Counted from the stretch's first letter, positions 29,447 to 38,664 are shown. The stretch is 64,000 nt of DNA from Rhodanobacter_A agri (GCF_044904705.1 NZ_JADIKL010000001.1:310001-374000); one strand, 5' to 3'. Notes: a model not told the origin generated them from the sequence alone. A program made the numbers and translations.

Positions 29447-29468
29447 CGCCGCGTGCCTGCCGCGCGCC

Positions 29469-31631
29469 TCAGTGCGCGCGCGGCAGCTGCAGCGTGACCT
29501 TGCCATCCTTGCCACGCGCGGCGATCACGCCCGCATCGGTGATCAGTTGCACCACCAGCGGCCGCGCGGCAGCCGGCCAGCGGCCCTCGCGACCGGCGAT
29601 GCTCACCTTCACCGTGTCGCCCTGCCGTTCTGCGCGGTAGCTGGTGAGGCGGTATTCGCCATGGCGATAGCCGTAGCCGTCGCCCGCATCCTCATACAGC
29701 GTCCCCTGCGCCTGGCCGCGCGCGTCCAGGCTGACCAGCAGGGTCAACGGCTGGAACGAGTTCTCGTTGCTGTCCTGCACGATCCGCCCCAGCGGCACGA
29801 TCGCGCCGCCGCGCACTTTCAAGGTCGCCTGCAGCGGGTCGGCGCGATCGCCGTCGACCAGCGATACGGTGCGCCAGATGCCTTGCGGCAAGGCCGGATG
29901 CTGCGCGAACGCCGGCACCACCAGCAAGTCGTCGCCGAGCAGAAAGGCCTGCTGCTCGGCACGCAACTGCGGATCGCGCGGATCGGCGAAGAACACCGGC
30001 CGCATCACCGGCACGCCGTGCACCGAGCTCTGCCGGAATAGCGTGTAGAGATAAGGCAACAACCGGTAGCGGCGCTCAATGGCGATGCGTGCCGTCTGTT
30101 CCACTGCCGGCCCGAACGCCCACGGCTCCTTCTGCTGCGGCGCCTTGATGGTGTGCCCGCGTGAGAACGGATAGAACGCACCCACCGCGATCCAGTTCGC
30201 CCACAACCCGGGCGTGGCCACGCCGCTGAAACCACCGATGTCCGGACCGCTGAACGGCTGGCCGGACAGGCCGAGGTTGATCGACATCGGGATCGACAGC
30301 TTGAGGTCGTCCCAGGTCGAGGCGTTGTCGCCGGTCCAGGTGGCCGCGTAGCGCTGGCCGCCGAGGAAGTTGGAGCGCGTCAGCACGAACGGCCGCTTGT
30401 CCGGGTTCGCCGCCTGGATGCCTTCGCGCGTGGCATGCACCATCAGCATGCCGTACACGTTGTGGTATTCCAGGTGCGGCCCCGGCACCAGTTCGCCGCC
30501 GCCGCGGTGGCGGTTGTCATCCGGCATGGTCTGGCCATCGACGTTGAACACCGAGGGCTCGTTCATGTCGTTCCACACGCCATCCGCGCCCTGCGCCATG
30601 AAGTCCATGTACAGGTCCGACCACCACTGCTGCGTCTGCGGCCGTGTGAAATCGGGAAAGACCACCGCACCCGGCCACACCGTGCCGCGGTAGTCGTGAT
30701 CCTGCGCATCCTTCACCCACACATCCTGCGCGGTACCGCTGTCATACACCTTGTAGCCGGGATCGATCTTCACGCCCGGATCGATCATCCACACGCTATG
30801 GAAACCGCGCGCGTGCAATTCGCGGTTGAGCCGCTTCGGGTCGGGGAAGGTCTTCGGGTCGAAGCTGAACACCCGGAAGCCGTCCATGTAGTCGATGTCC
30901 ATCCAGATCACGTCGGCCGGGATGCGGCGTTTGCGGAATTCGTCGGCGATCTGCAGCACGCGCGTATCGGGCGTGTACGACCAGCGCGACTGCTGGTAGC
31001 CCAACGCCCAACGCGGCGGCAGCGGCATCGTGCCGGTGAGTTCCGCCAGCCCTTTGAGCACGGCTTGTGGCGAGGCGCGGTCGATCACGATCACCGGCAT
31101 CGCAGGCCCGCTAGACTCGAACACGATGTCGCTGCCAGTGGCCAGCGTGGCGCGCCAGGTGGAATCGAACAGCACGCCGAACGCGCTGCCGTCCGGCCGC
31201 ACGCCCAGCACCCACGGATGCGACTGGTAGAGCCGCTTGCCATCGTCCTTGGCGTACTCGAAGTTGTCGGTGTTCCACAGCGTGATGCTTTCGCCATTGC
31301 GGCGCAGCGGACCGGTGACCTCACCGGTGCCGTACAGGTCGGCGCCCTGCGGCACCGTCACGGTGACGCGGGTCTTGCCGTCGTGGCGATCGAAGCGCGG
31401 GCGGATCGGCCAGTCCGCGGGCACTGCACCTTCGGCCTCCGGCGTGCGCAGCAGCGCCAACGAATGCGGATAGGCCGTCACGCCCGGCGGCAAGAAGGCG
31501 GCGATACCGTCACCGATCCGTTCGGCCGTGACCTGCGTCGTTGCGGCAGGCGGAACGGGTGCTGTCGTGGCCAGCGTGGCGCCGGCGAACAAGCCCAGCG
31601 CGAAGGCGGTCTTCGGCAGCAGTCTCGACAT
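29469..31631 (-). CDS. GH31 alpha-glucosidase, exported
   Basis: A 720-residue glycosidase with an N-terminal signal peptide (MSRLLPKTAFALGLFAGATLATTA). A galactose-mutarotase-like beta domain precedes the GH31 barrel. The nucleophile motif is WNDMNEPSVF and the acid/base region TWTGDNASTWDDLKLSI. VIWMDIDYMDGFRVF and RPFVLTRSNFLGGQRYA are classic family blocks. It likely hydrolyses alpha-glucosides outside the cytoplasm. Convergent with the isomerase-like gene and the last glycosidase of the island. Confidence 0.92.
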   Translation of the reverse strand: MSRLLPKTAFALGLFAGATLATTAPVPPAATTQVTAERIGDGIAAFLPPGVTAYPHSLALLRTPEAEGAVPADWPIRPRFDRHDGKTRVTVTVPQGADLYGTGEVTGPLRRNGESITLWNTDNFEYAKDDGKRLYQSHPWVLGVRPDGSAFGVLFDSTWRATLATGSDIVFESSGPAMPVIVIDRASPQAVLKGLAELTGTMPLPPRWALGYQQSRWSYTPDTRVLQIADEFRKRRIPADVIWMDIDYMDGFRVFSFDPKTFPDPKRLNRELHARGFHSVWMIDPGVKIDPGYKVYDSGTAQDVWVKDAQDHDYRGTVWPGAVVFPDFTRPQTQQWWSDLYMDFMAQGADGVWNDMNEPSVFNVDGQTMPDDNRHRGGGELVPGPHLEYHNVYGMLMVHATREGIQAANPDKRPFVLTRSNFLGGQRYAATWTGDNASTWDDLKLSIPMSINLGLSGQPFSGPDIGGFSGVATPGLWANWIAVGAFYPFSRGHTIKAPQQKEPWAFGPAVEQTARIAIERRYRLLPYLYTLFRQSSVHGVPVMRPVFFADPRDPQLRAEQQAFLLGDDLLVVPAFAQHPALPQGIWRTVSLVDGDRADPLQATLKVRGGAIVPLGRIVQDSNENSFQPLTLLVSLDARGQAQGTLYEDAGDGYGYRHGEYRLTSYRAERQGDTVKVSIAGREGRWPAAARPLVVQLITDAGVIAARGKDGKVTLQLPRAH

Positions 31632-31670
31632 GCGGCGCCTCTCGATTCCGTGGGGACGCCGGCCAGCTTA

Positions 31671-31693
31671 GAGCCTGTTCACGATCCCCGCAC
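31671..31693. repeat. Solo end of intergenic repeat family 2
   Basis: GAGCCTGTTCACGATCCCCG here resembles the ends of the element at 33859-34045 (GAGCCTGYTYGATAYCTCCG) and the sequence at 49953. It lies in the 88-bp gap between the GH31 and GNAT genes. Only one end is recognisable. Confidence 0.5.
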
Positions 31694-31719
31694 AGTCGAA
31701 GGGCAACGACGAAGCCCGC

Positions 31720-32202
31720 TCAGGGCTCCCAGATCATGTGCACGTCTGCTCGCGCGTAGTGCGAGCCAGCGCGCGGCGCGGGGTAATGGCGGAAGCCGAC
31801 GCTTTCATACAGCGCCAGCGCAGGTCCGAGCAGGCGGCTGGATTCCAGGAACAGCTCGCGTGCGCCGAGCGTGCGGTACAGGCCCAGCGCCGCGTCCATC
31901 AACAGGCGACCGACACCACGACCACGCGCCTCGGGCGACACCGCCATCTTGGTGAGTTCGTAGACGCCGCCGCCCTCATGCTTCAGCGCAACGGTGCCGA
32001 GCGCACGCTCCGCCTCGTCGACCGCGAACAGGATGTGTCCGCCCTTCGCGAGAATGTGCTCTTCAGGGTTCCCGAGCACCTCGCGGTCGTAGTCCTCCAC
32101 CACGAACCAGTGCTCCAGCCATTCGATGTTCAGCGTGGCGAACGCCTCGCGCCAGCGCGGGTCGTAGCCGACGATGCGGATGCCATGGGATTTCGTGGTC
32201 AT
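31720..32202 (-). CDS. GNAT-family N-acetyltransferase
   Basis: A 160-residue GNAT. EHILAKGGHILFAVDEAERALGTVALKHE forms the central strands and MAVSPEARGRGVGRLLMDAAL the acetyl-CoA pyrophosphate loop. LFLESSRLLGPALALYESVGFRHYPAP ends the fold. The N-terminal GYDPRWREAFATLNIEWLEHWFV is shared with single-domain GNATs of unknown substrate. It lies 15 bp after the sulfurtransferase gene on the same strand, so may be co-transcribed. Confidence 0.88.
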   Translation of the reverse strand: MTTKSHGIRIVGYDPRWREAFATLNIEWLEHWFVVEDYDREVLGNPEEHILAKGGHILFAVDEAERALGTVALKHEGGGVYELTKMAVSPEARGRGVGRLLMDAALGLYRTLGARELFLESSRLLGPALALYESVGFRHYPAPRAGSHYARADVHMIWEP

Positions 32203-32217
32203 ACCCAGCTCCGCCGC

Positions 32218-33066
32218 TCACGCCCCACCCGTCGCCACCGGCCGCGAACGGTCGCTGACCCAGCCGCTCCACGACGGCGCATACAGGCGCGAACCGGCGA
32301 GCCCCGCGTGTTCCATCGCCAGCAGGTTGTGGCAGGCGGTGACGCCGGAGCCGCACATGTGCACGACTTCGGCCGGTGTGCGCGTGCCGAGCAAGTCTAG
32401 GAATTCGTGCCTCAACTCCGTTGCCGGCTTGAAGCGGCCGTCAGCGGCGAGGTTGTCGGCAAACGGACGGTTCAACGCACCGGGCACGTGGCCGGCGACC
32501 GGATCGAGCGGCTCGGTGTCGCCGCGATAGCGCGGCGCGGCGCGAGCGTCGAGCAGCAACGGCGCGGGCGTAGCATGCAGCGCGGTGTGGTCGAGCAGCA
32601 CCTGGGCAGGATCGAACGACAGCGCAGCCGTGGTCGCCGCGCGTTGCGGCACGGCGGTTTCCGTAGGCAGGCCCGCTGCCTGCCACGCGGCATAACCGCC
32701 GTCGAGCACGGCCACGGCGTATTCACCGGCGAGGCGCAGCAGCCACCACAGCCTTGCGGCCGCGAGCGCGCCGTTCGCCGCGTCGTAGCACACCACCTGC
32801 AGGCCCGGCCGCCAGCCCCAGCGAGCCAGCACGGCGGAAAACGCCGCCGCAGACGGCAGCGGATGGCGGCCCAGGCCTTCCGGCTGGCGCGAGAGGTCAG
32901 AGAGATCGGTGTCCAACTCCGCATACACCGCGCCCGGGATATGGCCGGCCAGGTAATCGCGCCGCCCCTTCGCGGGATCGGCGAGGTCTTTGCGGCAATC
33001 GACGATCAGCACTTCGTCTGGCGGCAAGGCGGCGAGTTCGGCCGCGGAAATCAGCGTGGTCTTCAT
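32218..33066 (-). CDS. 3-mercaptopyruvate/thiosulfate sulfurtransferase
   Basis: 282 residues with two rhodanese domains. The first (about 5-135) is inactive; the second (about 155-280) holds the catalytic Cys238 in the loop CGSGVTA, the form seen in SseA-type mercaptopyruvate sulfurtransferases. DCRKDLADPAKGRRDYLAGHIPGA is the usual N-terminal block. Third gene of an overlapping set: its ATG overlaps the stop of the Nudix gene (ATGA). Confidence 0.92.
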   Translation of the reverse strand: MKTTLISAAELAALPPDEVLIVDCRKDLADPAKGRRDYLAGHIPGAVYAELDTDLSDLSRQPEGLGRHPLPSAAAFSAVLARWGWRPGLQVVCYDAANGALAAARLWWLLRLAGEYAVAVLDGGYAAWQAAGLPTETAVPQRAATTAALSFDPAQVLLDHTALHATPAPLLLDARAAPRYRGDTEPLDPVAGHVPGALNRPFADNLAADGRFKPATELRHEFLDLLGTRTPAEVVHMCGSGVTACHNLLAMEHAGLAGSRLYAPSWSGWVSDRSRPVATGGA

Positions 33067-33656
33067 GCGCGTCCCATCCTCGTCAGCAGATTGAGCAGGA
33101 TCGCCGCGGTGGCGCCCCAGATGCGATGCCCGCCGTGCACGAACTCCACCATCTCGCGCTGGTGGCCACGGTATTCCATGACATAGCGGCGCAGGTTGGC
33201 CGGTTCAAGGAAAAACGCCAGCGGCACCTCGAACACCTCGGCCACTTCCGCGGGTGCGGCGCGCAGTTGGGCGTTCGCGGCGATGCACGCCACCACCGGC
33301 GTGATGCAATAGCCGCTGATCGTTTCGAAACAGTCGAGGTAACCCAGCGGCGTCACCAGTGCGCGGTCGAGGCCGATCTCCTCCTCGCTCTCGCGCAGCG
33401 CGGTGGCCAGCGCGTCGGCATCGCCCGGATCCGTGCCGCCGCCGGGAAACGCCACCTGGCCTGCGTGCGACTGCAGGTGATTGGTGCGCACGGTGAGCAC
33501 CAGCCGCGGTTGCACGCCTTCGCGCAGGCCGATCAGCACCGCCGCGGGCCGACGCTGCGTGTTACCCAGCAGCTCGCTCATCTCGGCGTGGTTCCAGCCT
33601 GGCGCGCCGGGTGGCGAGGACAGTGGCCGCAAGGCCTGCAACAGCGCATCGTTCAT
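33063..33656 (-). CDS. CoA pyrophosphatase-type Nudix hydrolase
   Basis: A 197-residue Nudix protein. The UPF0035/CoA signature LQSHAGQVAFPGG (about 61-73) precedes the Nudix box ending ALRESEEEIGL (about 86-96). Such enzymes (NudL/YeaB) split CoA and acyl-CoA into phosphopantetheine and 3',5'-ADP. ATG 33656 overlaps the stop of the DUF1289 gene, and its own stop overlaps the sulfurtransferase start, so three proteins are made from one coupled message. Confidence 0.9.
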   Translation of the reverse strand: MNDALLQALRPLSSPPGAPGWNHAEMSELLGNTQRRPAAVLIGLREGVQPRLVLTVRTNHLQSHAGQVAFPGGGTDPGDADALATALRESEEEIGLDRALVTPLGYLDCFETISGYCITPVVACIAANAQLRAAPAEVAEVFEVPLAFFLEPANLRRYVMEYRGHQREMVEFVHGGHRIWGATAAILLNLLTRMGRA

Positions 33657-33844
33657 GGATGCGCACGCGCGGGCAACACCTCGCGCATCACGCGCAGCCG
33701 CTCCGCTTCGCTCATGCCGCGCCAGCGGCCGATCTCCTCGATCGTACGGCGGCAACCGATGCAATAGCCCTGGGAATCCAGCCGGCAGATGCCGATGCAA
33801 GGCGTGGCGGGGGATGGTGGTTCGGCGGGCGATTCGTTCGACAT
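33653..33844 (-). CDS. Small DUF1289 Cys-rich protein
   Basis: 63 residues starting MSNESPAEPPSPATP. Four cysteines in PCIGICRLDSQGYCIGCRRT form the DUF1289 signature, probably a metal site. IGRWRGMSEAERLRVMREVL follows, as in the family. Function unknown. The longer frame upstream to 33961 is rejected because it enters the repeat element at 33859. First gene of the overlapping DUF1289-Nudix-sulfurtransferase operon. Confidence 0.85.
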   Translation of the reverse strand: MSNESPAEPPSPATPCIGICRLDSQGYCIGCRRTIEEIGRWRGMSEAERLRVMREVLPARAHP

Positions 33845-33858
33845 GTCCCACCATTTTA

Positions 33859-34045
33859 GAGCCTGCTTGATATCTCCGCATGGCTCGCGTTGGCTGCCAG
33901 GTGGCCGTAGCCCACCGGCCGGCAGATCAAGCCGCGTGCAGGCGCATGGCGGCCGCGGCAAGGCGACCCGAAGGGCCGGGTCTTTCCCTGGTCTGCGCGC
34001 AAACAGCTCCCGGCGCGGGCCATGCGGAGGTATCGAACAGGCTCC
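33859..34045. repeat. 187-bp intergenic element with 26-bp inverted ends (family 2)
   Basis: Left end 33859-33884 (GAGCCTGCTTGATATCTCCG...) and right end 34020-34045 match as reverse complements at 23 of 26 positions, with about 135 bp of GC-rich sequence between. No coding capacity is evident inside. Similar ends occur at 31671 and 49953. It fills most of the 222-bp gap between the DUF1289 gene start and the FKBP gene stop. Confidence 0.75.
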
Positions 34046-34066
34046 CGACGGCAGGGTCCCGCGCGA

Positions 34067-34810
34067 TCAGGGCGAGTCCTGCTCCGCCGAGGGCGGCTTG
34101 ATCGCCAGCAGCTCGATATCGAACACCAGCGCCTCGTTCGGGCCGATGCGCGGCAGCATGCCCTCCTTGCCGTAAGCCAGCTGCGGCGGGATCACCACCT
34201 TCCAGCGGTCGCCCACGTGCATGCGCGGGATCACGTCGCGCCAACCGGAGATCACATGGTCCACGGCGAAGCTCACTGGCGCGCCGTGCGCCCAGGTGCT
34301 GTCGAACTCGGTGCCATCCACCAGCATGCCGCGGTAGTTGATCACCACCGTACTGGTCACCGTGGGGCTGGCCGTGCCGTCGCCCCGCTTGATCACGGAA
34401 TACTGGATGCCGGAGGGCAGCTGGACCACGCCGGGCTGCTTGGCGTTGCGCGCCATGAACGCGACGCTCTTGCGCGCATTGGCCTCCGCGACTTGCTCGA
34501 ACTCGGCTTGCGCATCGGTACGCAGCTGCTGGTTGAAGGCACTCAGCTGCTGGTGCATCGCCTGCATCGACACGGTCGGCGGCCGCTTGTTGTAGGCGTC
34601 CTGGATCGCACGCTGCAAGGTGGCGATGTCGATCTCCGGGATGCCGGCCTGGGTGCGGCTATCGATGAACTGACTGCCGATCTGGTAGCCGATCGCATAG
34701 GAGAGCTTGGACTTGTCCAGCTTCACCGGAGCCGCCGGCTGCGGACTGGTCTGCGCATGGGCCGCGCCGGCCAGCAGCAGGCAGGGCAGCAGCCAACGCA
34801 GTCGTGTCAT
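34067..34810 (-). CDS. Periplasmic FKBP-type peptidyl-prolyl isomerase (Mip/FkpA-like)
   Basis: 247 residues. A signal peptide (about 1-19, MTRLRWLLPCLLLAGAAHA) precedes an FKBP_N helical dimerisation region (about 30-125; LSYAIGYQIGSQF) and the FKBP domain (about 130-240; VVINYRGMLVDGTEFDSTW, VISGWRDVIPRMHVGDRWKVVIPPQLAYG). It assists folding of periplasmic proteins. I choose ATG 34810 because GGAG sits 6 bp upstream; the ATG at 34822 lacks one. Confidence 0.92.
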   Translation of the reverse strand: MTRLRWLLPCLLLAGAAHAQTSPQPAAPVKLDKSKLSYAIGYQIGSQFIDSRTQAGIPEIDIATLQRAIQDAYNKRPPTVSMQAMHQQLSAFNQQLRTDAQAEFEQVAEANARKSVAFMARNAKQPGVVQLPSGIQYSVIKRGDGTASPTVTSTVVINYRGMLVDGTEFDSTWAHGAPVSFAVDHVISGWRDVIPRMHVGDRWKVVIPPQLAYGKEGMLPRIGPNEALVFDIELLAIKPPSAEQDSP

Positions 34811-34980
34811 GCCGTTCTCCATCGCGACTCATGCCTCGCGCCGCATGCCGCGGCCGCTCCGGGATACCACATCGTAAGGGTTTCGCTTGGCGCATGCAGC
34901 GTCCACGCCTTGAGAAACCCGACAGCGGTAAAGGTTCCCGCTGCTACCATGCGCGTTTCGGCACAGTCGGAGTTTCCAGC

Positions 34981-35763
34981 ATGGCCTATCGCAACCTCGA
35001 GATCGGCAACCGCGGCGCGGTACGCACCATCACCGTGAACCGCCCCGACAAGCTCAATGCGCTGAACCGCGACACACTCAACGAGCTCACCATCGCTTTC
35101 GCGCAAGCCGCGCAGGACGACGCCGTACGTGCGGTGGTGCTGGCCGGCGCGGGCGAAAAAGCCTTCGTGGCCGGCGCCGACATCGCCGAAATGAACGGCT
35201 ACACGCCAGTGCAGGCGCAGGGTTTCTCACGCACCGGCCAGCGCCTGATGACGAGCATCGAGCGACTGGGCAAGCCGGTGATCGCGCGCATCCAGGGCTT
35301 CGCGCTGGGCGGCGGCATGGAGCTGGCGATGGCCTGCCACCTGCGCGTGGCCAGCGAAAAGGCGAAGTTCGGCCAGCCCGAGATCAACCTCGGGCTGATC
35401 CCCGGCTTCGGCGGCACCCAGCGCCTGTTGCGCCTCGCCGGCCGCAGTGCCGCACTGGAACTCTGCCTCATCGGCGCGACCATCAACGCACAGCGCGCCT
35501 ACGAGCTTGGCGTCGTCAGCCGCGTGGTGGCGCCCGAAGCGCTGGACGAGACCGTCGACGCGCTGGCCGACCAGCTCGCCGCCGCGGCGCCGCTGGCCGC
35601 CGCCGGCATCCTTGACGCGGTGTTGCAGGGCGGCGAAACCTCGCTTGACCAGGGGCTGGAGTTCGAGACCCAGGGCTTCGCGCTGATGTTCTCCACCGAG
35701 GACATGCGCGAAGGCACCGGTGCGTTCCTGGAGAAGCGCAAGGCAGCCTTCAAGGGCGCCTGA
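34981..35763 (+). CDS. Enoyl-CoA hydratase (crotonase family)
   Basis: A 260-residue crotonase. ITVNRPDKLNALN, the CoA/oxyanion segments AFVAGADIAEM and GFALGGGMELAMACHLR, and GQPEINLGLIPGFGGTQRL contain both catalytic glutamates (MEL and PEI) of true hydratases. It hydrates 2-enoyl-CoA in fatty-acid or amino-acid degradation. It stands alone on +, followed at once by an intrinsic terminator. Confidence 0.92.
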   Translation: MAYRNLEIGNRGAVRTITVNRPDKLNALNRDTLNELTIAFAQAAQDDAVRAVVLAGAGEKAFVAGADIAEMNGYTPVQAQGFSRTGQRLMTSIERLGKPVIARIQGFALGGGMELAMACHLRVASEKAKFGQPEINLGLIPGFGGTQRLLRLAGRSAALELCLIGATINAQRAYELGVVSRVVAPEALDETVDALADQLAAAAPLAAAGILDAVLQGGETSLDQGLEFETQGFALMFSTEDMREGTGAFLEKRKAAFKGA

Positions 35764-35772
35764 GCCCGCCGC

Positions 35773-35804
35773 TCTCCCTTTCCCCGCTGGGGGAGGGAGT
35801 TTTC
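35773..35804 (+). terminator. Intrinsic terminator after the enoyl-CoA hydratase gene
   Basis: CTCCCTTTCCCC-GCT-GGGGGAGGGAG forms a pyrimidine/purine stem followed by TTTT, 10 bp past the hydratase stop. The T-run touches the stop of the convergent DUF1684 gene. Confidence 0.8.
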
Positions 35805-36726
35805 AGTGGTGCCCGCCGCGATACTTCTTCTCGCCCGCGGTGACCGCCAGATCCAGCCGATTCTCCGGCGGCGCCAGCGGGCAGGTGGCAAACGGCGTGA
35901 ACGCGCAGGGCGGGTTGTAGGCCTTGTTGAAATCCAGCACCACCTTGCCCGGCTTGGTTACGCCGCCGGCAGGCAACGCGGCGTAAAGGAAGCGCGCCGC
36001 ACCGTAGGTTTCCTTGCCCGAGGTCCGGTCGGCCAGCACGAAGAACAGCTCGCCACCTGGCTCCTCCTGGTACGGCAGCAGCTCGAAGGTATGGCCGTCG
36101 CGGTGGAACACTGCCTTGCCCGGCACCTTCACCTTGTCGATGGTGCCGATGGCGGTGCCGATCTCGAGATCGTGCTCCGGCACGAAGGGCACCCAGTCGG
36201 CCTCGACGCGCCAGGACGGATCGACCGGAAAATAGTCGATACCGAGAAAGTCGCGGCGCGCCTCTGCGTCGCTGTCCTTCACGCGCAATGCCATGCGGCC
36301 ATCGCGTTCGATCACGTAGAAGTTCGCATTGCCGAAGCGCACGGTAGTGGGCGCGGCGTCCGCGCCGGCATGTATGTCGTCGATCAGCGCAGCCTCGGCG
36401 ACGGACTTGCCGTCGACGGTGGCTCCGCTGTCCTTGTCCAGCGCGATGCGCAGCGCACCGTCCGTCGTCTGCGTCACGGTGCCGAGGTGCGCGGGGCCGG
36501 CCTTCAGCACGATGTCGTTGCCCGCGGCGCTGCCCACGCGGTTCGCGCCTTCGTGCAGCCATTCCAGCCCGATCAGGCTGAGCCAGCCATCTGGCCCGGT
36601 GAGCCGCGCCACGCGGTCGACGCGCCACTGTTCGATTTCATGCGTGTAGGACGACGGGGTTTCAGCGAAAGACACGGCGACGACTCCGAAAAGCGAGGCA
36701 AACAGGAAAGCGGCGATTCGCGACAT
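35803..36726 (-). CDS. DUF1684 exported protein
   Basis: 307 residues with a signal peptide (MSRIAAFLFASLFGVVAVSFA). The mature part matches DUF1684: EIEQWRVDRVARLTGPDGWLSLIGLEWL, FLGIDYFPVDPSWRVEADW, ETYGAARFLYA, VLDFNKAYNPPCAFTPFATCPLAPPENRL. Two cysteines lie close together in PPCAFTPFATC. Molecular function unknown. ATG 36726 is selected because the signal peptide begins there. Convergent with the hydratase gene, 69 bp after mutL. Confidence 0.88.
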   Translation of the reverse strand: MSRIAAFLFASLFGVVAVSFAETPSSYTHEIEQWRVDRVARLTGPDGWLSLIGLEWLHEGANRVGSAAGNDIVLKAGPAHLGTVTQTTDGALRIALDKDSGATVDGKSVAEAALIDDIHAGADAAPTTVRFGNANFYVIERDGRMALRVKDSDAEARRDFLGIDYFPVDPSWRVEADWVPFVPEHDLEIGTAIGTIDKVKVPGKAVFHRDGHTFELLPYQEEPGGELFFVLADRTSGKETYGAARFLYAALPAGGVTKPGKVVLDFNKAYNPPCAFTPFATCPLAPPENRLDLAVTAGEKKYRGGHH

Positions 36727-36795
36727 GGGGACGATCCGCGGCAATGGAAGGCTTGAGTATGGACATCCAAATGCCGGATCGGCAAGCAAGCGCTG

Positions 36796-38637
36796 TCACC
36801 GCCCGCGCATGAACAAGCGATCCAGCTCCGACAGCGAAAGCTGCGTCCAGGTGGGGCGTCCGTGGTTGCACTGGCCGGAGCGCTCGGTGGCTTCCATCTC
36901 GCGCAGCAGTGCATTCATCTCGGGAACCGTCAGACGCCGCCCGGCACGCACCGAGCCGTGGCAGGCCATGGTGGAAAGCAGCTCGTTCTCCAGCTCCTGC
37001 AAGCGGCGCGAGCTGCCGTGCTGGGCGAGTTCCGCCAACACGTCGCGGGTGAGCCGGGTCACGTCGGCGCCTTCGAGCAGGGCGGGAATGCGCCGCACCA
37101 CCACGCCAGACGGGCCGCTGCGCGACAGCTCCAGCCCCCAGTCGGCCAGTGCATCGGCGTGCTCCTCCGCGGCCGCGGCCTCTTTCGCGCTTACCGCGAG
37201 GTTGAGCGGCACCAGCAACAGCTGCGAGCGCAGGTTGCTGCAAACACGGCCGGCCTTCAGCTTTTCGTAGGTGATGCGCTCGTGCGCGGCGTGCATGTCC
37301 ACCAGCACCAGGCCCTGCGCATTCTCGGCGAGGATGTAGATGCTCTTGAGCTGGGCGATGGCGTAGCCCAGCGGCGGCGCCTCGCCCTCCTCGGGGGCCA
37401 GCATCGGTGCGGCGACGGAGACCGCACGCGGCGGTTCGCCCAGCAGCGTGGCGTAGTCTGCCAGTGGTTCGTCGCGCACGCCCAGCGCCAGCCGGCTCTG
37501 GTCGGCGCGGGCGGGCCACGACGCGGCACGGGCCACGGCCGGCAGGCCCGGCACGGGCGCGTATGCGACTCCGGCGCTGGCGGTATTCATGTGCAGGCGC
37601 CCGTCGTCGGCCTGCGCGTGCGACTCCACCTGCCCCGCCCGGGTCTGCGCCAGCGCCTCGTGCAGGGTACGGAACAGGAAGTCGTGCACTAGTCGCTGCT
37701 CGCGGAAGCGTACCTCGTGCTTGGCCGGATGCACGTTCACGTCCACACCGGCCGGATCGAGTTCGAGATACAGCACGAAGGCCGGATGGCGGCCGTGGAA
37801 CAGCACATCGGCATACGCCTGGCGCACCGCATGGGCGACCACGCGGTCGCGCACCAGCCGGCCGTTGACATAGAAATACTGCTGGTCCGCCTGCGAGCGC
37901 GAGGCCGTGGGAAGGCCCACCCAGCCGGACAGCCGCATGCCGGCGGCGGCGTGGTCCACGCGCAGGCTTTGCGCCGGGAAATCCTCACCCAGCACCTCGG
38001 CCACGCGCTGCAACTGCGCCTGTTCGTCGCGTGCGGCTTTCCAGATGCGCACCGGCTTGCCGTTGTGGGCGAGCCGGAACTCCACCCCGCCGCGCGCCAG
38101 TGCCAACGACTTCAGCAGATCGTCGATGTGGGCGAACTCGGTGCGTTCGGCGCGCATGAACTTCTTGCGCGCGGGCACGTTGTAGAACAGGTCGCGCACT
38201 TCCACGCTGGTGCCCGGCGGATGCTGCGCGGGCCGCGCGGCCTGCAGCTTGCCACCGTCCACCTCCAGGCGGAATGCGGCGTCGGTCTCGCGCCGGCGCG
38301 AGGTGAGCGCGAAGCGCGCCACCGAGGACACCGAGGCCAGCGCCTCGCCGCGGAAGCCCATGCTGGCGACGTGTTCCAGGTCGTCGAAGCTGCCGATCTT
38401 GCTGGTGGCGTGCGAGGCCACCGCCAGCGGCAGCTCATCGGGCGCGATGCCGCCGCCATCGTCGCGCACGCGGATCAGCCGCGCACCGCCGGCTTCGATC
38501 TCCACCTCGATGCGGCTGGCGCCGGCGTCGAGGCTGTTCTCGACCAGTTCCTTGACTACGGACGAGGGACGCTCGATCACCTCGCCGGCAGCGATCTGGT
38601 TGATGAGCTCGGGGGGCAACGGACGGATGACGGGCAT
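36796..38637 (-). CDS. mutL: DNA mismatch repair protein MutL
   Basis: A 613-residue GHKL ATPase linking MutS to strand processing. ATP-binding motifs are ELVENSLDAGA, DDGGGI, SHATSKI and GFRGEAL (about 30-105); FYNVPARKKF and DVNVHPAKHEVRF follow. The C-terminal dimer domain (about 430-613) includes DMHAAHERITYE, which fits the endonuclease motif DQHA-x2-E-x4-E except for Met instead of Gln. It follows amidase and tsaE in the widely conserved nnr-tsaE-amiB-mutL order. Confidence 0.97.
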   Translation of the reverse strand: MPVIRPLPPELINQIAAGEVIERPSSVVKELVENSLDAGASRIEVEIEAGGARLIRVRDDGGGIAPDELPLAVASHATSKIGSFDDLEHVASMGFRGEALASVSSVARFALTSRRRETDAAFRLEVDGGKLQAARPAQHPPGTSVEVRDLFYNVPARKKFMRAERTEFAHIDDLLKSLALARGGVEFRLAHNGKPVRIWKAARDEQAQLQRVAEVLGEDFPAQSLRVDHAAAGMRLSGWVGLPTASRSQADQQYFYVNGRLVRDRVVAHAVRQAYADVLFHGRHPAFVLYLELDPAGVDVNVHPAKHEVRFREQRLVHDFLFRTLHEALAQTRAGQVESHAQADDGRLHMNTASAGVAYAPVPGLPAVARAASWPARADQSRLALGVRDEPLADYATLLGEPPRAVSVAAPMLAPEEGEAPPLGYAIAQLKSIYILAENAQGLVLVDMHAAHERITYEKLKAGRVCSNLRSQLLLVPLNLAVSAKEAAAAEEHADALADWGLELSRSGPSGVVVRRIPALLEGADVTRLTRDVLAELAQHGSSRRLQELENELLSTMACHGSVRAGRRLTVPEMNALLREMEATERSGQCNHGRPTWTQLSLSELDRLFMRGR

Positions 38638-38664
38638 CCGCGCACTTTAGCAGTTGCGCGACGC

